A stretch of DNA of 64,000 bases from Clostridium bornimense (GCF_018917145.1 NZ_JAHLOD010000002.1:1-64000), one strand, 5' to 3'. Shown: positions 53,200 through 62,634, numbered from the stretch's first letter. Program-made: numbers and translations. The notes: a model not told the origin generated them from the letters alone.

Positions 53200-54792
53200 T
53201 TAATGTAATTTAAATCGTTTAGGTGCATACTTATATATTGCTGTAATTGCAATTAATATATAAGCAATTGTAATTATTATTATAGATATAGTAAACAATA
53301 TGGATTTAGTTCTAACTTGTAAGCATTGATATGAAACTATATATACAATAAAAGATGCAATTTTATAAACAGGACTCTTAATGGTTAATTGTGATGTATA
53401 TGGTTGTATAATATAATAAAGGAACAAATAATGTATTGAAAAAAAGCCTGCTAAAGTAATTATACTTATAAATATGGGAATAAACCTTATAATATCCCCT
53501 CTAGAAAAAATCAATGTTAGTAACATTCCTATAGCCAACGTAACAGCAGGAATACTATTCAACATTAAAGTAATTTTTAATCTTGATTTAAAGTTACTTA
53601 ATATAACCTTTGGTTCCTTGTAAAATTTATATCTTAATAAACTATTATCACAATTAAAAAAGAAGGCTCTAGTAGTTTTTTCGCCTATAGATATGCAATA
53701 CAATACAAACACTAATATACCACTAGAGGATAATATAAATTCACTGATTTTATTGTTAAATTCACTAAAGAAAATGGTAACAATTATTGCAAGCAAAGAT
53801 AATATAGCAATAATATATACTCTTAACTTAACTGGATTAATCAACACCTTTTTATGCCTCTCTAAAAACTTTAAGTTAAGATACTCCATACCAATCTTAT
53901 CCTTATACTTATCCTTTTTTAGATTCTTAGAATTAATTTTCTTTTCATCGAGCTTAACATCATTAAATGTAGCTTCCGAAGTAAGCATATTAATATTGTT
54001 AGTATCTTCTCTTGAAATAATGATTTTAGAAAGTAGATAATATTTATTAGATTTAAATAGATAATATAATGAACTAATAGCTAAAACTAAAATAACTATA
54101 ATTGATGGAATGTATAACAGTAATTCTTTTATTTTAAAAGTTATTCCGAAAAAATGAAATCCATATGCCATAATACTAGGTATCAATATTAGTAATATAC
54201 TGTATAACCCATTAGTGAATATTGGCTTTTTCTTAGTGCTACTAACTAATAACAAAAATCCTTGAACTATAATCCTAAAGGCAACAAATTCCAAAGTTAT
54301 AACTAATGCTTGTAAAAAAGTACACCCTAATAACATCATAGGAAATACGAAGTAAATAAAATACTCAATATAAGAAAATATCATTTTACTTAAATAATAT
54401 TTCTTGGCATTAATACGCATTAAATTAATCATATAAAAATCTTTTGTAATATCTGATGTAAATTTATTGTTCATAAATGGCCCCATAATAAAACTTAGAA
54501 AGAAAAATATATGAAATTTAATATCACTAATATTTATATCTGTTACCTTAGAGATACAAAAAGCTGGTAATACAACCATAAGAAACATATATAAATATTT
54601 TTTTATAAAACCAAATATAAAAGTCAACACTCTAATAATATTAGCTAATATAGTTTTTGCATTTGTAGATTTATAAAGAGTTTCAGGAATACGCTTCCCT
54701 AAAAGAGGTAATTTCTTTATATAATAAATCCACATATTAATATTTTGAGCAAACGAAATTTGATATACCTTTGTGAAAATATTAAACATCAC
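53200..54792 (-). CDS. ABC transporter permease, large multi-helix
   Basis: The 530-residue protein has about twelve to fourteen hydrophobic helices and no ATP-binding motif. It resembles the permease part of two-component peptide or bacteriocin ABC exporters in clostridia. Its start overlaps the ATPase gene by 11 bases, so they are one operon. The substrate cannot be inferred. Confidence 0.85.
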   Translation of the reverse strand: MMFNIFTKVYQISFAQNINMWIYYIKKLPLLGKRIPETLYKSTNAKTILANIIRVLTFIFGFIKKYLYMFLMVVLPAFCISKVTDINISDIKFHIFFFLSFIMGPFMNNKFTSDITKDFYMINLMRINAKKYYLSKMIFSYIEYFIYFVFPMMLLGCTFLQALVITLEFVAFRIIVQGFLLLVSSTKKKPIFTNGLYSILLILIPSIMAYGFHFFGITFKIKELLLYIPSIIVILVLAISSLYYLFKSNKYYLLSKIIISREDTNNINMLTSEATFNDVKLDEKKINSKNLKKDKYKDKIGMEYLNLKFLERHKKVLINPVKLRVYIIAILSLLAIIVTIFFSEFNNKISEFILSSSGILVFVLYCISIGEKTTRAFFFNCDNSLLRYKFYKEPKVILSNFKSRLKITLMLNSIPAVTLAIGMLLTLIFSRGDIIRFIPIFISIITLAGFFSIHYLFLYYIIQPYTSQLTIKSPVYKIASFIVYIVSYQCLQVRTKSILFTISIIIITIAYILIAITAIYKYAPKRFKLH

Positions 54793-55489
54793 TTTCCTCC
54801 TTTAATAATTCCATAATTACTTCTTCAAAATCATTGCTTTTTAAAATACTATTATCAATTAATGAAAGCTTTCCATCTTTTAATATTACTAATTCGTCAC
54901 AAAGATCAACAGCCAACTGTAATATATGTGTTGAGAAAATTAATATATGATTCTTTTTTATTTCCTTAAGTAGATTTTTAATTTCTAAAGCTACAATTAC
55001 ATCAAAAGATGTCAATGGCTCATCTAGCAAAATAATCTCTGGTTTACTAATTAAATAACAAAGCATCTGTAATTTATTTTTCATTCCAAAAGAATAAGAC
55101 TTTATTAACTTATATCTATCTTCCTCATCAATCTTTATTAATTCTAAATATTCATCTATACTTTTTAAATCACTAATCTTATCTTTATGTATATCAATAT
55201 AAAATTTTATAAACTCATATCCCGTCAAAAAATCTGGTAGAACAGGATCCGCATATACATATCCTATATTAGATGAATCTAATTTTCTCTCAATATTATC
55301 TTCATTTAACAAAGTAACAGTTCCCTTATCTACAGGTAACTCTTCACTTATACAATTGAATAATGTAGTTTTTCCTGCGCCATTTCTTCCTAGTAACCCA
55401 TAAATTTTCCCTTTTTCAAAAGTAAAATTCACATCATCTAAAATTAACTTATTATCAAAAGCCTTAGTAATGCTATTTAATTTAAGCAC
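54782..55489 (-). CDS. ABC transporter ATP-binding protein
   Basis: The ~235-residue ATPase has Walker A GLLGRNGAGKTT, signature SYSFGMKNKLQ, Walker B ILLDEPLTSFD and the switch His in FSTH. It drives the permease encoded downstream. GTG 55489 is chosen: GGGGG lies just upstream. An ATG at 55525 has no such site. Confidence 0.93.
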   Translation of the reverse strand: MLKLNSITKAFDNKLILDDVNFTFEKGKIYGLLGRNGAGKTTLFNCISEELPVDKGTVTLLNEDNIERKLDSSNIGYVYADPVLPDFLTGYEFIKFYIDIHKDKISDLKSIDEYLELIKIDEEDRYKLIKSYSFGMKNKLQMLCYLISKPEIILLDEPLTSFDVIVALEIKNLLKEIKKNHILIFSTHILQLAVDLCDELVILKDGKLSLIDNSILKSNDFEEVIMELLKEESDV

Positions 55490-55574
55490 CTTGTTTCCCC
55501 CTTTATAGCCTTTCATTTTATTCATAAATTCTTCTATAAAATATAGATTACCATATTTTTCTTATTTATTATAT

Positions 55575-55618
55575 AAAAAAAGATAAATTTTGTACTTATA
55601 CAATAATTTATCTTTTTT
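55575..55618 (-). terminator. Terminator of the GNAT gene at 55648
   Basis: AAAAAGATAAATTATTGTAT pairs with its near complement and is followed by a T-run on the minus strand. Confidence 0.85.
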
Positions 55619-55647
55619 ATAGTGTATATTGTGATTAAATTCAAAAA

Positions 55648-56088
55648 TTACTTAAATTCATAAGTATATATAACTTCATTTCCTAATTCCTTAGCCATTG
55701 CCCCTGTCTTCTTACATAAAATACTTGCTGGAATATTTCTAATATTTGTTGGTGCCCATAACTTTAATATATTTTCACTTTCACAAATTTTCTTTATTTC
55801 ATTTATTATAACTTCTCCTATACCCCTAGCTCTATGATTCTTTAAAACTTTTATATCATATAGACACATTACATCATTCAATGTGTCCAATGATGTTTGT
55901 CTGTATACGATTGCATAACCTACAACATTATTATCATCAAGTGCTACGAAAAAATAATTATTATCATTATTTAGAAACCTAGTAACAGTATTTACTTCTG
56001 CTATATTTGAAGCTTCCTCTTTCTTAATCTTATTTATAGCTTCTATTACTAAATCGACATCATTAATAGTACATCTTAATATATTCAA
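55648..56088 (-). CDS. GNAT-family N-acetyltransferase
   Basis: The 146-residue protein has LKNHRARGIGEVIINEIKKI as its acetyl-CoA motif and IPASILCKKTGAMAKELGNE at the end. The start is TTG behind AAGGTGG. It is a single gene with its own terminator. The substrate is unknown. Confidence 0.86.
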   Translation of the reverse strand: MNILRCTINDVDLVIEAINKIKKEEASNIAEVNTVTRFLNNDNNYFFVALDDNNVVGYAIVYRQTSLDTLNDVMCLYDIKVLKNHRARGIGEVIINEIKKICESENILKLWAPTNIRNIPASILCKKTGAMAKELGNEVIYTYEFK

Positions 56089-56218
56089 ATACTTCCACCT
56101 TCTTCTTAATAATTATTTATTCATTATTACCTCCTTATATCAATATTGTATTTTATTTGTAATACGTTTTCAATAATATCTATATTTCACCTTTATTTTT
56201 ATAACTTTGCACAATAAA

Positions 56219-56277
56219 ATAAGGCAGTAATATAATAATCTTTATAGATTTTATAGATATAAAAACTACTGTCTTAT
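56219..56277 (-). terminator. Probable terminator of the PhzF gene
   Basis: AAGACAGTA pairs with TACTGCCTT at the base of a long AT-rich hairpin, followed on the minus strand by ATTTTATTG. Confidence 0.7.
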
Positions 56278-56302
56278 ATTAACTATGTATTTTTCTCACA
56301 TT

Positions 56303-56332
56303 AGAAGCTATTATACTTAAGTGTTGTTATAG
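56303..56332 (+). repeat. Solo IS-end/MITE-type repeat (copy J)
   Basis: CTATTATACTTAAGTGTTG (56308-56326) followed by TTATAGTA, 24 bases from the end of the PhzF gene. Confidence 0.85.
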
Positions 56333-56349
56333 TAAGATCTTAATATTAA

Positions 56350-57123
56350 CTAAACATTTATCTCACCAACCATATAAAGTCTTGCTGCTCCTGCAACCTT
56401 TACGCAATCATCTTCTAAATTACAGTATAATTCTCCTTTTCTTTCTGATAATTGCTGTGCATAAAGTTTAGTACATCCTAATCTTTCTGACCAATATGGA
56501 ACAAGGCTACAATGTGATGAACCAGTAACAGGGTCTTCATCTTTTAGCTCTGGACAAAAATATCTTGAAACAAAATCAGCTTTTTTCCCTTTTGCAGTAA
56601 TAACAATTCCTAACCAATCTGATAATTTCGATAAATCATCATAATTAGGAATATAATTAACAACCTCTTCTTCACTAGATAATAAAACTATTAAATCTCT
56701 TGATGAAGCTGCTTCTTCTGGTGTTACCCTTAGAAGAGTTCTCATCTCTTCAGTGATATCTATTTTTTTAGGTTTTCTAATTGGCAATGACATTTCATAT
56801 TTATTATCATCTCGTACAACTTCAATAATTCCACTTTGCGTTGAAAAGGTAACTTTCTGCATATCTTTATAAAAATAATTCATAAGAATAAATGCCGATG
56901 CAAGGGTAGCATGTCCACATAAATCAATTTCAAATTTAGGTGTAAACCAACGTAATGAATATTGATTTTCTTCTTTTAATACAAATGCAGTCTCTGGTAA
57001 GTTATGTTCTTTAGCTATCCTTTGCATTATCTCTGGACTAATTTTTCTATCTAAAATACATACCCCTGCTGGATTTCCTCCAAAAACTTCATCTGTAAAT
57101 GTATCAACCATATAATACTTCAT
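56350..57123 (-). CDS. PhzF-family isomerase/epimerase-like protein
   Basis: The 257-residue protein has the PhzF N-terminal signature DTFTDEVFGGNPAGVCIL, catalytic Glu in NLPETAFV, DLCGHATLASAFIL and the second-half DPVTGSSHCSLVPYW. Relatives are isomerases such as the phenazine enzyme PhzF or diaminopimelate-epimerase-fold proteins. The true substrate in clostridia is unknown. It is a single-gene unit. Confidence 0.92.
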   Translation of the reverse strand: MKYYMVDTFTDEVFGGNPAGVCILDRKISPEIMQRIAKEHNLPETAFVLKEENQYSLRWFTPKFEIDLCGHATLASAFILMNYFYKDMQKVTFSTQSGIIEVVRDDNKYEMSLPIRKPKKIDITEEMRTLLRVTPEEAASSRDLIVLLSSEEEVVNYIPNYDDLSKLSDWLGIVITAKGKKADFVSRYFCPELKDEDPVTGSSHCSLVPYWSERLGCTKLYAQQLSERKGELYCNLEDDCVKVAGAARLYMVGEINV

Positions 57124-57240
57124 ACTCTAACCCCTCTCATCAATTATCATTTTTCTTATTTCCATAAGGCACTTCCCTTCAAAGATTCTAAATAACTTTA
57201 TCATGGTTTAGATTGTTATTCAACCCTTAATTTGGATAAA

Positions 57241-57278
57241 AATAAAAGGTGTCTATAAAAATTAGATACCTTTTATTA
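57241..57278 (-). terminator. Terminator of the HXXEE protein gene
   Basis: AATAAAAGGTATCTA pairs with TAGACACCTTTTATT around a short loop, with T-rich sequence after it on the minus strand. Confidence 0.85.
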
Positions 57279-57758
57279 CTTAAAATATTTATCAAAGAAA
57301 TTATATATTACTACACATAATCCTATTGGGGCTCCAAACAGAATTCCGCCAATAATAATTGCTACTATTAAGGTTACTATTGAAAAAACATCAGAATTAA
57401 TGTACAGTATCATTCCTATTATAGAATTAATAAGAAATAATACTCCTGTAAATAATCCTGGAGATACTTTTTTATCTTTTATTGTATAAAAAAAGTGATC
57501 GCAAAAATTAATAACTCCCCACACTATTATTGCTATACCGCAAGAAGTTATACCACAGAAAAAATATAATGCTATTGAAATTAACAATAATGGATAGTAT
57601 ATAAAAATATTATTTGCCATCCAATGTCCATGATTCATATGGTAAGGCAACCATTTATGTTCATACATCCACTTAGGAAAATCCCCTATGGCTTCTTCAA
57701 AAAGATGAAATGGCATATAAATTACTAAATTTGCAATAATGAAAGTTGTTATGTTCAA
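57276..57758 (-). CDS. HXXEE-domain membrane protein
   Basis: The ~160-residue membrane protein has about five helices. HLFEE near the N-terminus is the HXXEE motif, and HGHW and CDHFFY supply further conserved His residues. This family is of unknown function and is thought to bind metal or act as a membrane hydrolase. TTG 57758 has a GGGTGGGG site upstream; an ATG at 57776 is the alternative. Confidence 0.8.
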   Translation of the reverse strand: MNITTFIIANLVIYMPFHLFEEAIGDFPKWMYEHKWLPYHMNHGHWMANNIFIYYPLLLISIALYFFCGITSCGIAIIVWGVINFCDHFFYTIKDKKVSPGLFTGVLFLINSIIGMILYINSDVFSIVTLIVAIIIGGILFGAPIGLCVVIYNFFDKYFK

Positions 57759-57894
57759 TTTCTTCCCCACCCTCATACTCTTTAAAAATTATAGATAATA
57801 CATTTTGTATTATTTACTGTACAGTATTATTTTACTATTATTATAATATATTGTATATTATTGTATTACAATATTTCAATAAACCAAATTAAAA

Positions 57895-57918
57895 AAAGTG
57901 CCTATAATTAGACACTTT
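57895..57918 (-). terminator. Terminator of the BFD-like ferredoxin gene
   Basis: AAAGTGTCTA and TAGGCACTTT pair, followed by a T-run on the minus strand. A nearly identical hairpin (GAAA loop) closes the DUF2798 gene at 59757-59783. Confidence 0.88.
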
Positions 57919-57959
57919 AAAAATAAAGTTTTATTAATTAAACACAATTAATTCTTCAC

Positions 57960-58259
57960 TTATCTTTTATTTTCAATAATATTAGCAAGAACACCTTCAC
58001 AACGACCGCAAACTGTACCAGCAGAAGTAGCCTCTTTTATTCCTTCAATTGTGTCAATGCCTTGGTTAACTAATTCTACTACGGCATCAACTGAAATATT
58101 ATTACATTTGCAAGCTTGTTTTAGAATAGCTTGAATTTCTTTTTTTTCTTCTTCAGTACTAATTACGATATCAGAAAGCGCTTTTAACTCTTCTATAGTT
58201 CTTGCACCATTTTTTTGTGCCATTCTTACTTTAATATAGTTATCCATTGATAAATTCAT
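57960..58259 (-). CDS. BFD-type [2Fe-2S]-binding protein
   Basis: ATG 58259 has AAGGAG upstream and gives 99 residues. An upstream ATG at 58340 would add an unsupported hydrophobic leader. The C-terminal domain has the BFD pattern CKCNNISVDAVVELVNQGIDTIEGI then GTVCGRC, four cysteines for a 2Fe-2S cluster. It may shuttle electrons or iron, as bacterioferritin-associated ferredoxins do. No bacterioferritin gene is near. Confidence 0.85.
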   Translation of the reverse strand: MNLSMDNYIKVRMAQKNGARTIEELKALSDIVISTEEEKKEIQAILKQACKCNNISVDAVVELVNQGIDTIEGIKEATSAGTVCGRCEGVLANIIENKR

Positions 58260-58458
58260 ATAAAACTCTCCTTTGTTGTATCTGATATATGAACATAGTA
58301 TAACATATGTAATAATATAATATACAAATTTAGTGTTCAAAATAAGCTACATAATGTTATTAGTGTTTTTACTCCTTTTTAGGTATCCAAATTTCACAAA
58401 ACACTTTCCATCAATTTTTTCTGAATAAAATTCAAAACATGACGGTAATAACTTCTAA

Positions 58459-59121
58459 CTATTCTTGTTCAATATTACCTTCCTCTATAAAAACTTTAAC
58501 AGCATCTAAATCACTGATTACTTTATAGACAATTTTCTTTATCTCATCATCTGGTTGCCACATATCAGGCACCATAATTGTCTTGCACCCAGCATTATAT
58601 GCTGAAAGTATCCCATTTTTAGAATCTTCAAGAGCGATACACTGACAAGGTTCTAAATTTAACAATTCACATGCTTTTAAATATATTTCTGGCTCTGGCT
58701 TTGACTTTTCAACCATATCACCGCATACAATTACATTAAAATATTTTAATATATCGGCATCCTTTAAATGCTTTTCTACTTCCCATCTTGGAGAAGATGA
58801 AGCAACTGCAATTTTATAGTTTGATTTATGTAAATATTCTAGCAAGTTATATAAACCTTTCTTAACAGGTACCTTATTATTTTTATAATAGTCTTCTAAA
58901 AATTCCTTTGTATACTTCCTTAAACCTTCTTCACTATACTTAGCTCCAAATTCGTCGATCCACACTTTTCTCGACATAACTATATTCATTCCTAATGTTT
59001 TCATAGTCATGTAACCTGCTTTACCGATACCAATTTTTTCACCAGCATAATCCCATGCCTTCACAAATACTCTTTCTGTATCAAACATAAGACCATCCAT
59101 ATCAAAAATGACAGCTTTCAT
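58459..59121 (-). CDS. HAD hydrolase, beta-phosphoglucomutase-like
   Basis: The ~220-residue protein has motif I VIFDMDGLMFDTERV, motif II VASSSPRWE, motif III lysine in EKSKPEPEIY and motif IV ALEDSKNGILSA. It belongs to the YcjU/beta-PGM branch, which acts on sugar phosphates or small phosphoesters. The GGAGGGAG before ATG 59121 sets the start. It follows a GNAT gene by 40 bases. Confidence 0.9.
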   Translation of the reverse strand: MKAVIFDMDGLMFDTERVFVKAWDYAGEKIGIGKAGYMTMKTLGMNIVMSRKVWIDEFGAKYSEEGLRKYTKEFLEDYYKNNKVPVKKGLYNLLEYLHKSNYKIAVASSSPRWEVEKHLKDADILKYFNVIVCGDMVEKSKPEPEIYLKACELLNLEPCQCIALEDSKNGILSAYNAGCKTIMVPDMWQPDDEIKKIVYKVISDLDAVKVFIEEGNIEQE

Positions 59122-59161
59122 TAACTCCCTCCTCTCCATTTAAAATTATTAGGTGTCAATT

Positions 59162-59659
59162 TCATCTTAATCTCCACCAAGTAGTAGCTTCTTCCTTATA
59201 TTTCTTAAACCCACACCTCTTTAAAATTCTTTGAGATGCAAATCCATCTATCTCTGTTTCTGCAATAACACTTGAAACTCCATCCTGTTTTAATGCCCAC
59301 TGACTCATAGCCATTACTGCTTCTGTCATATAGCCATTATGTTCAAAGTCTTTTCCTAATCCATATCCTATTTCAACTTCACAATCTTTATTAGGTATAT
59401 CTTTAAAATCTGCTGAACCGACGATAACCCTATCACTTTTACGAATTAAAAGCCAAAAACTATGCCAAAAATAATTTTTTGAATCTTTTTCCGTTGCTTC
59501 AACTTGTCCTTTTACTATATCAAGAAAAAAACCTTCCATAGGTTCCGCTTTATACTTAGCATCTAATTCTTCTTCGAGTTTTTCTATATTAGTAGTTAAT
59601 AATTTTAATTGTTGTGGTAATAAAGCCACAAGCTCTAATCTCTCTGTATCTATCTTCAT
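59162..59659 (-). CDS. GNAT acetyltransferase, RimJ/RimL-like
   Basis: The 165-residue protein opens with DTERLELVALLPQQL and has GYGLGKDFEHNGYMTEAVMAMSQWAL as acetyl-CoA motif and FASQRILKRCGFKKY at the end. It probably shares a transcript with the HAD gene downstream. The substrate is unknown. Confidence 0.88.
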   Translation of the reverse strand: MKIDTERLELVALLPQQLKLLTTNIEKLEEELDAKYKAEPMEGFFLDIVKGQVEATEKDSKNYFWHSFWLLIRKSDRVIVGSADFKDIPNKDCEVEIGYGLGKDFEHNGYMTEAVMAMSQWALKQDGVSSVIAETEIDGFASQRILKRCGFKKYKEEATTWWRLR

Positions 59660-59756
59660 TTTTTTCCTCCTTTTCTGTGTAAAATAAATACATAAATGTA
59701 ATTGTATTATACACCTACTGAACTAAGTTTTTAAGGATACTTTATTTCTTTATAAT

Positions 59757-59783
59757 AAAAAGTGCCTATTTCTAGACACTTTT
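59757..59783 (-). terminator. Terminator of the DUF2798 gene
   Basis: AAAGTGTCTA GAAA TAGGCACTTT then a T-run on the minus strand. Confidence 0.9.
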
Positions 59784-59840
59784 AAATTCACAATATATAG
59801 TCTAATAATTTTTTATTTTTTCTCATTTCTGTTATAGAAT

Positions 59841-60356
59841 CTAACTTGTCTTTTCTATCTCTTCAATATATTCAGGCTCCTTAGATTTACTATGAATTAA
59901 AGACATCACAGCTCTTGCAATTGGCTGAGCAATACATAATTCCACACCAAATGATATTGCAAAATTACGTGGCCATTTGTAAAAAAACATATTAATTGGT
60001 TCCATTGTAATGGCACCAGATCCTATCCATGTCCCTATTACAGTTAAAAATATTGACATTAAAAATACTGTACATAAAATATTAATAACAATATGTGCAT
60101 TGAAGCTATCATCTTTCTCTACAATTTTTCCTGTCATCCATTCTGCTGGTTTATATGTTGCTAAAACAAGTGCAATTACACATATCCATATAAAAGGTAT
60201 AACTTTAATGGCATTTTTCCAAATATCCAAACTAAAAGTACTCATCTCAAAACATGTAATTAGTGGTGCAATTATATTTACTGATATAATTGATATAACC
60301 GCCATAAATAATGCAAACTCCTTTTTGTTACGTGGTAATTTCATGTAAAATTCCAT
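59841..60356 (-). CDS. DUF2798-family membrane protein
   Basis: The 171-residue protein has four hydrophobic helices in two similar halves. Each half begins with an LPRNKKEFALFMA- or WPRNFAISFGVELCIAQPIAR-type segment, the DUF2798 pattern. The function is unknown. GAGGAG 8 bases before ATG 60356 supports this start. Confidence 0.88.
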   Translation of the reverse strand: MEFYMKLPRNKKEFALFMAVISIISVNIIAPLITCFEMSTFSLDIWKNAIKVIPFIWICVIALVLATYKPAEWMTGKIVEKDDSFNAHIVINILCTVFLMSIFLTVIGTWIGSGAITMEPINMFFYKWPRNFAISFGVELCIAQPIARAVMSLIHSKSKEPEYIEEIEKTS

Positions 60357-60407
60357 TTCCTATTCTCCTCACTTTCCTATACTTTAAAGTTTTGCTCAAA
60401 AAAATAA

Positions 60408-60435
60408 AGCGCGAAATCAAATAATGATTTCACGC
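60408..60435 (-). terminator. Terminator of the TIGR04076 gene
   Basis: AGCGTGAAATCA and TGATTTCGCGCT pair around a 4-base loop, followed by TTATTTTTTT on the minus strand. Confidence 0.9.
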
Positions 60436-60522
60436 TGATCAATTATACGCATAAACTTCAATTAATACTATAATTATAATAATTTTATTAATTTTTGTCA
60501 AAGCACCAATTAGTATAATTCA

Positions 60523-60768
60523 TTAAATTCTTTCACCATGAACGATAACTCTACCATCATCGGGACATTTCATATCAAACATAGGTGCTTTTATATTTCC
60601 ATAATCTAAATCTGCTCCATTCTGTAATGCATATATAAATGGATATATACTATTCCATAACTCATGACATATAGGCGGACATAAATCTTCAATTATAAAT
60701 TCATCACCTTTTTTTAAATATCCACATCTACATTTACTCTCTTTTATAGTTAGTTTTACTTTAGACAT
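60523..60768 (-). CDS. TIGR04076-family small protein
   Basis: The ~81-residue protein has the family pattern: KCRCGYLKKGDEF, then CPPICHELWNSIYPFIYAL, then CPDDGRVIVHGERI. Four to five conserved cysteines suggest metal binding. The function is unknown. ATG 60768 follows GGGAGG; the ORF's earlier ATG at 60780 lies within this site. Confidence 0.88.
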   Translation of the reverse strand: MSKVKLTIKESKCRCGYLKKGDEFIIEDLCPPICHELWNSIYPFIYALQNGADLDYGNIKAPMFDMKCPDDGRVIVHGERI

Positions 60769-60815
60769 AATTCCTCCCATGTATTCTCATATAAAGTTAA
60801 TATTTTTTTCTATCA

Positions 60816-61132
60816 TTACAACTTTCTTGCCTTGAAGCAAAATGAAATTGGGAGCATCTTAGCCTTTTTTGTTTTGCTACTATTATCTCCAACTGACTTC
60901 ATAGTTTCATCATCAGTTTGTTCAATCATTTGTTCAACAACAAATCCTGCTTCTGCTAAAGCATTAATATATGTAGATATTTTTCTATTACATAATATTA
61001 TTTCACTTCCATCAACAGGCATGCTAAAGTATGCTTCGTCAAAATAACTTTTATTAAAAACTAACATAACCATAAATCTGCATTTGTGTCCCAATATGTT
61101 TTATTGATTTTTAGTATTTCATTCTTTTCCAT
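60816..61132 (-). pseudogene. SAM-dependent methyltransferase with deleted centre
   Basis: ATG 61132 has AAGGTG upstream and encodes MEKNEILKINKTYWDTNADL, the usual start of a clostridial class I methyltransferase. The frame soon stops. A different frame then gives SYFDEAYFSMPVDGSEIILC, KISTYINALAEAGF and SFCFKARKL, its C-terminus. About 150 residues with the SAM site are missing and the join is out of frame. A fragment starting at 61094 could be translated but has no ribosome binding site. Confidence 0.82.
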
Positions 61133-61301
61133 GAAATGCGCACCTTCCCATTATATAAATAATCTGTACTTTAAATTTACACTATCTAAGCTATTTTTAT
61201 TTTATCATTACCTCTTCCCATATTGCAATAAATGGTTATTGCTATTTTGTAACTAATTTCACTATGCTATAATTAATTTAAATAATATTGGAGATGATTT
61301 T

Positions 61302-62039
61302 ATGAGTACAGAAATAGAAAAACTAACTCAAATTTTAAAAGAAAGTAATAACATAGTATTTTTCGGAGGTGCTGGAGTTTCAACAGAAAGTAATATCCCA
61401 GACTTCAGAAGTTCCAACGGTTTATGGAACGAGAAACTTCAAATAAACTTTACTCCAGAACAACTTGTATCTCACACCTTTTTCGTAAGATATCCAGAAG
61501 AATTCTTTAAATTTTATAAAGATAAACTTATATATCCTGATGCCAAACCTAATGCAGCTCATGTTGCACTTGCTAAACTTGAAGAAATGGGTAAACTTAA
61601 AGCCGTTGTCACTCAAAATATCGATGGTCTACATCAAGCTGCTGGATCAAAGAAAGTTTATGAGTTACATGGTTCTGTTCTTAGAAACTATTGTATGAAA
61701 TGTAATGCCTTCTATGATGAAAAATTTATTTTAGAATCAAAAGGTGTACCTACTTGTCCTAAGTGTGGTGGAAAAGTTAAACCTGATGTTGTTCTTTATG
61801 AAGAAGGACTAGATAATGATATTATAAGTGGAGCTGTTAGAGCTATTGCAGAAGCTGATACTTTAATTATTGGAGGAACTTCACTGGTTGTTTATCCTGC
61901 CGCTGGTCTCATTGATTATTTTAGAGGAAAGAATCTTGTACTTATAAACAAAAGTACTACTTCTGCTGATAACAGAGCTGATCTTGTTATTCATGATGCT
62001 ATTGGAAAAGTTTTAGGTGAGGCCGTTAATAACTTATAA
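61302..62039 (+). CDS. cobB: NAD-dependent protein deacylase (sirtuin)
   Basis: The 245-residue Sir2 enzyme removes acyl groups from lysine with NAD. GAGVSTESNIPDFRSSNGLW (23-42) is the NAD site, TQNIDGLHQAAG and the catalytic His in ELHGSVLRNYC follow, and two CXXC pairs (CMKC, CPKC) bind zinc. The length is typical. TATAAT near 61267 stands ~25 bases before the start. It is one of few plus-strand genes here and sits among many acetyltransferase genes. Confidence 0.95.
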   Translation: MSTEIEKLTQILKESNNIVFFGGAGVSTESNIPDFRSSNGLWNEKLQINFTPEQLVSHTFFVRYPEEFFKFYKDKLIYPDAKPNAAHVALAKLEEMGKLKAVVTQNIDGLHQAAGSKKVYELHGSVLRNYCMKCNAFYDEKFILESKGVPTCPKCGGKVKPDVVLYEEGLDNDIISGAVRAIAEADTLIIGGTSLVVYPAAGLIDYFRGKNLVLINKSTTSADNRADLVIHDAIGKVLGEAVNNL

Positions 62040-62045
62040 AAATAA

Positions 62046-62079
62046 AGACTTGTTTCAATATATCTTTGAAACAAGCCTT
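62046..62079. terminator. Shared terminator of the sirtuin and gpx genes
   Basis: AAGACTTGTTTCA and TTGAAACAAGCCTT pair between convergent genes. Confidence 0.8.
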
Positions 62080-62088
62080 AAATAAAAC

Positions 62089-62568
62089 TTATTTATTTAA
62101 TAATTTTTCTATATCTTTTTCTATTTTAGCTGGAGTTGTAGTTGGTGCAAATCTATCTACAACATTTCCTTCTGTATCTATTAAGAACTTAGTAAAATTC
62201 CACTTTATTTCACTACCTAATATCCCTTTAGAATTACTTTTTAAAAACTTATATATAGGATGTGCGTTTTCTCCTTTAACATCTATCTTTTCAAACATAG
62301 TAAATGTTACCCCATAATTTATTGAACAAACTTTGCTTATTTCTTCATTACTATCAGGATCTTGATTAGCAAATTGATTACATGGGAATCCAAGTATTTC
62401 AAATCCTCTATCTTTATATTTCTTATAAAGTTCTTCTAATCCTTCTAATTGAGGTGTAAATCCACACTTGCTTGCTGTATTTACAACTAAAACTACCTTC
62501 CCCTTAAAATCTTTCATGCTAACTTCTTTTCCATTTATATTTTTGGCTGTAAAATCATAAAACTTCAT
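62089..62568 (-). CDS. Glutathione peroxidase-family thiol peroxidase
   Basis: The 159-residue protein has the catalytic Cys35 in [11 protein letters not shown], Gln in [12 protein letters not shown] and Trp-Asn in KWNFTKFLI. The bacterial enzymes usually use thioredoxin and reduce peroxides. A resolving Cys may be the one in GFPCNQ. ATG follows GAGAGG. It is read after the OhrR-type regulator and shares an operator sequence with it. Confidence 0.93.
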   Translation of the reverse strand: MKFYDFTAKNINGKEVSMKDFKGKVVLVVNTASKCGFTPQLEGLEELYKKYKDRGFEILGFPCNQFANQDPDSNEEISKVCSINYGVTFTMFEKIDVKGENAHPIYKFLKSNSKGILGSEIKWNFTKFLIDTEGNVVDRFAPTTTPAKIEKDIEKLLNK

Positions 62569-62605
62569 ATTAAAATCCTCTCTTTATCATTAGTATAGTT
62601 TATTT

Positions 62606-62624
62606 AAATTTAATTTAATTAAAT
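62606..62624. promoter_or_regulatory. Candidate OhrR operator before gpx
   Basis: AAATTTAATTTAATTAAAT contains the perfect 12-bp palindrome ATTTAATTAAAT. The same 19-mer with one change is found at 63108-63126 before the regulator gene. Both sites lie 40 or fewer bases before a start codon. Confidence 0.65.
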
Positions 62625-62634
62625 CATTTCTTTT

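Noticed and set aside
4551-56332. Reading the repeat core as a transcription-factor binding site
   Set aside because: The core is ~20-30 bp with extended similarity on both sides, comes in inverted pairs, and flanks a transposase gene. A mobile-element end explains this better, though a binding role cannot be excluded.
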